A stretch of DNA of 5,959 nucleotides, taken from the NCBI GenBank assembly GCA_009779015.1, contig WRFC01000054.1, forward strand, positions 1 to 5,959. Direction: 5' to 3'. Under the pieces are notes generated by a model, which searched no databases, had not been told where the DNA came from, and was given only the letters and a program-made list of their open reading frames with translations. The translations under genes were made by a program, and so were the position numbers. Shown in pieces: positions 1-3,707 of this stretch. This DNA comes from Coriobacteriia bacterium (GTDB lineage: Bacteria; Actinomycetota; Coriobacteriia; Coriobacteriales; UBA8131). The stretch's first letter is position 1, and each line of letters opens with the position of its first letter.

Positions 1-201
1 GACGCCCTGGCTGCCCTGGGGCCGGCGGCGGCCCCGTCTCTTCTCCGCCTAAAAAACGAGAGCGCAGACAATGTTGTGGCTGCCGATGCCCAAAGCCGCC
101 TGAATGCGCTGGCCGATGAGCGCAATGGGGCAAACGCGCGCCCCTGGTATGCGTTCAGCCTGAACGAGCTGAAGGTCTGGGGTGTTGGCACGGGCAAGTG
201 A
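1..201 (+). CDS. C-terminal fragment of probable DUF4153/DUF4173-type membrane protein (5' end outside window)
   Basis: The window opens inside a reading frame that runs 66 codons to a TGA at 199-201. The visible tail has a helix-rich segment around LGPAAAPSLLRL, an Ala/Asn/Asp-rich stretch, then RPWYAFSLNELKVWGV just before the stop. From memory of the family, DUF4153/DUF4173 membrane proteins of Gram-positive bacteria often end with an 'L..L..DAVPALL.L' helix followed by a terminal 'W..FNLSR' motif, which this tail resembles. Such genes can sit beside two-component systems. The assignment rests on a short tail without any membrane segment, so it is a family guess; an unrelated helical-repeat protein is possible. 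The stop lies 54 bases before the kinase start with no clear terminator between, so co-transcription with the kinase is likely. Reality of the coding frame is more certain than the family name. Confidence 0.5.
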   Translation, partial: DALAALGPAAAPSLLRLKNESADNVVAADAQSRLNALADERNGANARPWYAFSLNELKVWGVGTGK

Positions 202-243
202 GAAGTGCCAGAATGGTGCCATAGTGCAAACGCGGGTGGAGTG

Positions 244-248
244 AAGGA
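244..248 (+). promoter_or_regulatory. Ribosome binding site that sets the histidine kinase start
   Basis: AAGGA lies 7 bases before the ATG at 256. The longer open frame reaches back to a GTG at 205 but has no comparable site there, and its extra 17 residues (including Trp, Cys and His) are not typical of a kinase N-terminus. The ATG start places the basic MTIRRR segment directly before TM1, as expected. Confidence 0.75.
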
Positions 249-255
249 ACGCAAA

Positions 256-1488
256 ATGACTATCAGGCGGCGCTTGTTCATCTCGAATATCTTGATGTAT
301 GTGATACCGATTCTGTTGATTATCGTGGCCGGCGTTCTGACCTTTGTGGTCTACTCTAGCATTTTTGGGTTTCCGGCCGCGCCCGTGAATTACGAGCGGC
401 GTGGCAACTTTTTGGCGCCAGTGCTCAGTTTTTCGGTGATTTTGCTGGTCATGCTGGGGACCAGCATGTTCTTGACGCGGCGGGTGATCAAGAGCATTGT
501 GACGCCGCTTGACGTCTTGGCCAAGGGCGTGCAGCAGATCAGGGACGGCAACCTCAGCTATCGCATCGAGTATGTCGGCAACGACGAGTTTGCCCCGGTC
601 TGCGCGGACTTTAACGAGATGGCCGAGCGCCTGAACAGCATGGTCGACGCCCGCCAGAAAGAGAGCCGCAACCGCCAAGAGCTGATCGCCGGCATCTCGC
701 ACGACCTGCGCACGCCCCTGACATCGCTTGTGGCCTATGTCGAAGGCCTAGAGAAGGGCGTGGCGCTGACGCCGGAGGCCGAGGCCAAGTACCTGCAGAC
801 GATCAAGGCCAAATCGAGCGACCTCGAGCACATCATCAACCAGCTGTTCTTGTTTTCTAAGATGGATATCGGCGAGTTTCCGCTGCATATCGAGAAGATC
901 GATGTCTTCTCTGATTTGCGTGGCTTTGTGGCTGAGAACGCGATGGAGTACCGCGATAAAGGGTTGCAGGTGGGCTTTGTCGAGGAGGGCGGTGGCGGCG
1001 AGGTCGGTGATGGCGGCGGGGGCGGGGCTGTCGGGGCTGCCCGTCTCGCCTATGCCGACATCGATGTCACGCAGTTTCATAACGTCATCTATAACGTCTT
1101 GGAGAACAGCCTTAAGTATAAGACCGATGCTGACGCTCGGGCGACGATTTACTGTGGCGTGGAGGCGGGGGAGCCGGGCATTGTGGTGCGGATTGCCGAT
1201 AATGGGCCGGGCGTTGACCCCGAGACCCTGGCCAACCTCTTTGAGATCTTCTATCGCGGCGACAGCGCCCGCAACGACCCGCATCAGGGCAGCGGCATCG
1301 GCCTGGCCATTGCCCGCAAGACGATCGAGCGTTTTGGCGGTACGATCGAGGCCGAGAATGTCGCAGGGGGCGACGGCGCGGGCGGCGCGGGCGACGGCGG
1401 GGGCGGGCGTGGCGACGGCGCGGGCGGCGCGGCCGGCGGTGGCGGCCTGGCGATAACCATCAGACTTCCGGAGAAGCACGATGACTGA
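256..1488 (+). CDS. Membrane sensor histidine kinase (HAMP, HisKA, HATPase_c) with Gly-rich insertions
   Basis: A 410-residue sensor kinase that should autophosphorylate on His and pass phosphate to the regulator encoded next. Order: basic N-terminus, TM1 about residues 10-35, an external loop of only about 16 residues, TM2 about 53-74, HAMP about 75-130, and the dimerisation/phosphoacceptor helix pair about 138-203 with the H-box SHDLRTPL (His149). The ATPase domain follows: N-box NVLENSLKY (Asn280/Asn284), G1 DNGPG (315-319), F-box LFEIFYRG (328-335) and G2 GSGIGLAI (345-352). All catalytic motifs look intact. Two low-complexity insertions stand out: residues 245-260, nearly all Gly, before the N-box, and residues 371-397, Gly/Ala/Asp, just before the last strand LAITIRLP. 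Both sit where loops are expected. The short loop suggests sensing in the membrane or through a partner protein. The gene overlaps the regulator by 8 bases. The ligand is unknown. Confidence 0.95.
   Translation: MTIRRRLFISNILMYVIPILLIIVAGVLTFVVYSSIFGFPAAPVNYERRGNFLAPVLSFSVILLVMLGTSMFLTRRVIKSIVTPLDVLAKGVQQIRDGNLSYRIEYVGNDEFAPVCADFNEMAERLNSMVDARQKESRNRQELIAGISHDLRTPLTSLVAYVEGLEKGVALTPEAEAKYLQTIKAKSSDLEHIINQLFLFSKMDIGEFPLHIEKIDVFSDLRGFVAENAMEYRDKGLQVGFVEEGGGGEVGDGGGGGAVGAARLAYADIDVTQFHNVIYNVLENSLKYKTDADARATIYCGVEAGEPGIVVRIADNGPGVDPETLANLFEIFYRGDSARNDPHQGSGIGLAIARKTIERFGGTIEAENVAGGDGAGGAGDGGGGRGDGAGGAAGGGGLAITIRLPEKHDD
988..1035 (+). repeat. Low-complexity Gly-coding insertion in kinase ATPase domain (first)
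   Basis: GGC/GGT/GGG-rich coding stretch for kinase residues 245-260 (GGGGEVGDGGGGGAVG). It falls between the segment after the HisKA helices and the N-box, a loop that in typical kinases is short. It contains three close G-runs (1018-1022, 1024-1027, 1033-1036). Confidence 0.75.
1366..1446 (+). repeat. Low-complexity Gly/Ala/Asp-coding insertion with a 22-bp direct repeat
   Basis: This 81-bp stretch codes for kinase residues 371-397 and is almost only G and C. It includes an exact 22-bp direct repeat at 1369-1390 and 1411-1432, 42 bp apart, so the frame is kept. The repeat gives the peptide GDGAGGA twice (residues 372-378 and 386-392). The pattern fits duplication by slippage or unequal recombination inside a surface loop before the last beta strand of the ATPase domain. 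Confidence 0.8.
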
Positions 1489-2326
1489 CGCGAAAAAGAT
1501 ACTGATCGTTGAGGATGACGTCTCGATCGCCGAGATCGAGCGCGACTTTCTAGAGATCAACGGCTATGTGGTAACGCTTTGCGCCGATGGGCGTGAGGGC
1601 TATGAGCTGGCCTTGAGCAATCAGTTTGACCTGGTCATCCTCGACCTTATGCTGCCCGGGATGAGCGGCTACGAGATCTGCCGGGGCATTAGGGGCAAGA
1701 CCCCGGTGCCGATCATCATGGTCACCGCCCGCAGCGAGGACGCTGACAAGATCCGCGGCCTGGGGCTGGGTGCCGACGACTACATCTCTAAGCCCTTCTC
1801 ACCGACCGAGCTGGTGGCGCGTGTGAAGGCCCACCTGGCCCAGTACGAGCGCCTGACCGCTGGGGCTGGGGTTGGGGTCGGGTCTGGGGCTGGGGCTGAC
1901 GCTGGGGCGGTGCCTGCGGCTGGGGCTGAGGCCTGGGCTGCTGGGGCTGAGGCTGCCGCTGGCGTTTTGGCTGCGGCCGACACCGGAGCCAGGGGCGGAG
2001 CGCGGGTCGCGTGGGCGGGCGCGGCCGAAGAGCTGAGCATCGGCAACATCCGTGTCGACCGGCGCACGCAGCGCGTCTACGTCAGCGGCCAAGAGGTGGA
2101 ATGCAAGCACAAAGAGTACGAGCTACTGGTCTTTCTGATGTCCAACCCCGATGCCGTTTTTAGCAAAGAGCGCCTCTACGAGCGCATCTGGGGCATGGAC
2201 GCCCTGGGCGACCTAAAGACCGTGGCCGTGCACGTGAACCGCCTACGCGAGAAGATCGAGCGCGACCCCCAAACCCCCGAACACATCCAAACCGTCTGGG
2301 GCGCCGGCTATAGGTTCAGGGTTTAA
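1481..2326 (+). CDS. OmpR/PhoB-family response regulator with unusually long Ala/Gly linker
   Basis: A 281-residue DNA-binding response regulator and cognate partner of the kinase just upstream. The receiver domain (about 5-122) has the acidic pocket Glu11/Asp12/Asp13, the phosphoacceptor Asp55 in LVILDLMLPG, Thr82 in VTARSE and Lys104 in SKPF. The C-terminal winged helix (about 185-281) has the family-typical KEYELLVFLM, VFSKERLYERIWG, TVAVHVNRLREKIE and WGAGYRFRV segments. Family members are usually about 225-240 residues. The excess here is a linker of nearly 60 residues (126-184), Ala/Gly-rich, including the tandem heptads AAGAEAW/AAGAEAA. The ATG overlaps the kinase stop by 8 bases and has GGAG at 1470-1473, 7 bases upstream, so translation is probably coupled. 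Plausible targets are its own operon and the ABC transporter gene downstream, but no binding site is proven. Confidence 0.95.
   Translation: MTDAKKILIVEDDVSIAEIERDFLEINGYVVTLCADGREGYELALSNQFDLVILDLMLPGMSGYEICRGIRGKTPVPIIMVTARSEDADKIRGLGLGADDYISKPFSPTELVARVKAHLAQYERLTAGAGVGVGSGAGADAGAVPAAGAEAWAAGAEAAAGVLAAADTGARGGARVAWAGAAEELSIGNIRVDRRTQRVYVSGQEVECKHKEYELLVFLMSNPDAVFSKERLYERIWGMDALGDLKTVAVHVNRLREKIERDPQTPEHIQTVWGAGYRFRV
1858..1964 (+). repeat. GGGGCT-rich imperfect repeat coding for the regulator linker
   Basis: The stretch is built from many variants of GCTGGG and GGGGCT. It includes an exact 14-bp direct repeat, GCTGGGGCTGAGGC, at 1919-1932 and 1940-1953. The 21-bp period equals seven codons and gives the heptads AAGAEAW and AAGAEAA. 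It encodes the middle of the Ala/Gly linker between receiver and DNA-binding domains. Slippage-driven growth is the likely origin. Confidence 0.75.
1862..1895 (+). other. Strong predicted G-quadruplex motif in the coding strand
   Basis: Six consecutive G-runs (1862-1865, 1868-1871, 1874-1877, 1880-1882, 1886-1889, 1892-1895) are separated by loops of only two or three bases (CT, TT, TC, TCT, CT). Four or more G-tracts with such short loops match the usual definition of a stable intramolecular quadruplex. Being on the coding strand, it could form in mRNA as well as in DNA. Formation in the cell is inference. Confidence 0.6.
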
Positions 2327-2416
2327 CGGCAAGCTGACCACAGGGTGGTTCCACTGCCTCAAAGAGCTCAAGCAATAATGGTCGACGGGCTGGCGCGATC
2401 TTTGACCCGTTATATG

Positions 2417-2450
2417 AAGATGCAGGTGCTCCGCCTGTATCTTTTTACTT
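2417..2450 (+). terminator. Intrinsic terminator of the two-component operon
   Basis: AAGATGCAGG (2417-2426) pairs with CCTGTATCTT (2434-2443) as a 10-bp stem with a single G-T wobble and a 7-base loop. The stem is followed directly by TTT-A-CTT, which together with the last stem bases gives a run of five T. It sits about 90 bases after the regulator stop and should separate this operon from the DUF3800 gene. Confidence 0.65.
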
Positions 2451-2577
2451 ATCCGTCCTTGCCATCCCGTGCCGTAAAAACCCGCTCACTTTTTCTATTT
2501 GCCTAAAACTGAGGTAAAAGCAGATTTTCAGTCAGATATGTCCAAAAAATCAAAGATCCCTTTCGTTTGAAAGCGCA

Positions 2578-2606
2578 TACTCAGCGATGGGTAAAACCCT
2601 TATGAT
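2578..2606 (+). promoter_or_regulatory. Weak candidate promoter for the DUF3800 gene
   Basis: TATGAT (2601-2606) matches five of six bases of a sigma-70-type -10 box and lies 34 bases before the GTG start. The -35 position at 17 bases spacing (TACTCA, 2578-2583) matches only three of six. A better -35-like TTGAAA at 2567-2572 is too far away. The inverted repeat GGGT-AAA-ACCC (2589-2599) lies between the two boxes and could be an operator. Position in AT-rich DNA after a terminator supports a promoter somewhere here. Confidence 0.3.
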
Positions 2607-2640
2607 AGAAAAGGAATTTAGGCTATGTTAAGGGGATGAA

Positions 2641-3432
2641 GTGACCGTAAGCCATAATGAGATCAGCTTTGTATTCATGGATGAATCAGGCAATAAGGAG
2701 AATGACAGGTTTTTCGTCTGTGGGTTTCTAGAGGTAGTCTCACCTTTCGTTTTTCATAGGAATCTATTCAGAATATACGACCAAGTTTATCAGATGGTTC
2801 AGAGGAACCGGATTGAGCGTTCCAGCAATTACAAGCAATCATTAGACGTTGATGGTCTTTATAACCTTGCACGAAAGCAGTCCATGTTTGAACTGAAATT
2901 TGAGAAAGTGACACTAGAGACCGTAAGCTACTATAAAGATATACTCAAGGCCTTAGCGAGCAAATGTGATTTTCGATTTAAGGCTGTAGTTCTAGATCGC
3001 GACACGTCTGACAGTCGGAACCATAGCACCGAAACACTTTATAAATCCCTTTGCCACTGCTATTTTGACTATTGCCAAAACAGGCAGTGTATCTTTGTGC
3101 CTGATCAATTTGATCCGAAGTTCGACTGGGAGCAGATAATTGACAGGCCCCAGAAAGTAATTAGCGTGCTACCCGCCATGTCGCATGGGTTTATCCCATT
3201 GCAAATAGTCGATTTGCTTACAGGCATTGTGCGCCTTGGCCTTGAAGTGAAGACGGGTACTAAGCCAGAGCTTGGGAGAAACGACAGTACCAGGATCGAT
3301 TTAGTGAAATGCTTTGAAGAAGTTTTTAGTATTAAGATTGACAGGGTGTCTGACACGTCTCGTGATGTTAGAAACTACCTCGGCATATGGACGCTTGACC
3401 CAAATAAAATAAGGCCGCGGCATGCACACTAA
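2641..3432 (+). CDS. DUF3800 domain-containing protein
   Basis: A 263-residue soluble protein with no signal peptide or membrane segment. The N-terminal strand ends in FMDESGN (Asp14, Glu15, Ser16, Gly17) and the C-terminal third carries QIVDLLTGIV (Gln188, Asp191). These correspond to the conserved N-terminal D-E and C-terminal QxxD motifs I know for DUF3800. Further acidic positions, VVLDRD (Asp119/Asp121) and PDQFD (Asp155), could complete a metal site, since the family is thought to have an RNase H-like fold; its biochemical activity is not established. Length is normal for the family. The GTG start is preceded by AGGGG (2631-2635), 5 bases away, and an in-frame TAA at 2629-2631 excludes an earlier start. 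Base content is roughly 40% GC and codons are AT-richer than in both neighbours, which suggests recent transfer. DUF3800 genes are often found as lone cargo in mobile or defence-rich regions. A nuclease-like or defence role here is inference only. Confidence 0.85.
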   Translation: MTVSHNEISFVFMDESGNKENDRFFVCGFLEVVSPFVFHRNLFRIYDQVYQMVQRNRIERSSNYKQSLDVDGLYNLARKQSMFELKFEKVTLETVSYYKDILKALASKCDFRFKAVVLDRDTSDSRNHSTETLYKSLCHCYFDYCQNRQCIFVPDQFDPKFDWEQIIDRPQKVISVLPAMSHGFIPLQIVDLLTGIVRLGLEVKTGTKPELGRNDSTRIDLVKCFEEVFSIKIDRVSDTSRDVRNYLGIWTLDPNKIRPRHAH

Positions 3433-3447
3433 TGCAACCCCGGCCTT
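3411..3447. terminator. Hairpin over the DUF3800 stop codon; T-rich flank faces the minus strand
   Basis: AAGGCCG (3411-3417) pairs exactly with CGGCCTT (3441-3447), and an inner stem GCAT (3420-3423) with ATGC (3431-3434) can form within it. The last codons and the TAA of the DUF3800 gene lie inside. On the + strand no T-tract follows (CTGCAGCTC). On the minus strand the stem runs into ATTTTATTTG, as in an intrinsic terminator for minus transcription. It may therefore slow or protect the 3' end of the DUF3800 mRNA, or act as a one-sided terminator. Confidence 0.45.
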
Positions 3448-3529
3448 CTGCAGCTCAATAGTAACACGATAAGTAGCAAGTATTGAAAATTGTTACCGGA
3501 TTTCTTGACCTGTATCAAACCCGGAAGGC

Positions 3530-3558
3530 TTGGGTCAGTCTGTTTGTTTAACTATGGT
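3530..3558 (+). promoter_or_regulatory. Weak candidate promoter for the ABC transporter gene
   Basis: TTGGGT (3530-3535) and TATGGT (3553-3558) are spaced by 17 bases, matching sigma-70 boxes in three and four of six positions. A second -10-like TTTAAT lies at 3569-3574 but lacks a good -35. The 149 bases left before the ATG would form a long leader. Confidence 0.3.
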
Positions 3559-3599
3559 TTACCTTCTTTTTAATTAAGGCAAGGCGGGCAGTTTACCTT
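3557..3599 (+). repeat. 9-bp direct repeat GTTTACCTT, possible regulator-binding pair
   Basis: GTTTACCTT occurs exactly at 3557-3565 and 3591-3599, 34 bp apart start to start, so about three helical turns and on the same face. OmpR-type regulators bind direct repeats, though usually closer together. The location overlapping or just after the candidate promoter would fit repression better than activation. The link to the upstream regulator is speculative. Confidence 0.3.
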
Positions 3600-3695
3600 T
3601 GGGTGTCATGCTGGTTAGGGTCGGTTGCACCAGAAATGGGTGTAGTTTGGCGCGGCCTGGCCGGGAGCATGGCGATGAGGAAAACCGAGGGAAGC

Positions 3696-3700
3696 AGGAG
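3696..3700 (+). promoter_or_regulatory. Ribosome binding site that sets the ABC transporter start
   Basis: AGGAG stands 7 bases before the ATG at 3708. An in-frame ATG at 3675 also has a GGGAG (3662-3666) 8 bases upstream and would add 11 residues. The 3708 start is preferred because [13 protein letters not shown] aligns with the usual N-terminus of this ATPase family. Confidence 0.7.
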
Positions 3701-3707
3701 TTGGCCG

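Larger units (their letters stand above)
2327..2640. other. Intergenic region between the regulator and the DUF3800 gene
   Basis: This 314-bp stretch holds no convincing gene. Its left part is still fairly GC-rich and carries the terminator at 2417-2450. From about 2440 onward it becomes AT-rich, matching the composition of the DUF3800 gene, so the composition boundary lies inside this gap. The right end holds a candidate -10 (TATGAT, 2601-2606), a small inverted repeat GGGT-AAA-ACCC (2589-2599) and the ribosome binding site for the next gene. A 42-codon open frame at 2378-2506 runs through the terminator and is probably chance. Confidence 0.6.
3433..3707. other. Leader region upstream of the ABC transporter
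   Basis: The first two thirds (to about 3600) are AT-rich like the DUF3800 gene; the last 100 bases return to high GC. Contents visible: an imperfect hairpin with outer CCGG (3496-3499 and 3521-3524) and inner TTGA/TCAA (3505-3508 and 3515-3518); a weak promoter candidate at 3530-3558; a 9-bp direct repeat GTTTACCTT (3557-3565 and 3591-3599); the 11-bp palindrome CGGCCTGGCCG (3653-3663); and the transporter ribosome binding site. No gene is convincing here. Confidence 0.5.

Noticed and set aside
49..702. 217-codon open frame on the minus strand
   Set aside because: It lies antisense to the kinase N-terminal half and the upstream gene. GC-rich codon bias creates long antisense frames; the + frame has recognisable domains and the minus product has none.
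902..1456. 184-codon open frame on the + strand in another frame
   Set aside because: Overlaps the kinase catalytic core entirely; Arg/Ser/Ala-rich composition typical of a frame shadow.
748..1560. 270-codon open frame on the minus strand
   Set aside because: Antisense shadow of the kinase ATPase domain and regulator start; Arg/Ala-rich product without family features.
1780..2110. Two overlapping minus-strand frames of about 100 codons
   Set aside because: They read the GC repeat of the regulator linker backwards, giving Pro/Ala/Ser low complexity only.
2378..2506. 42-codon open frame starting ATG at 2378
   Set aside because: No good ribosome binding site, it runs through the terminator hairpin, and the product has no recognisable feature. 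A decayed gene remnant cannot be fully excluded.
2457..3584. 7-bp inverted repeat CCTTGCC / GGCAAGG flanking the low-GC islet
   Set aside because: A 7-bp match between two windows of about 150 bases is expected by chance about once; no target-site duplication or transposase accompanies it.
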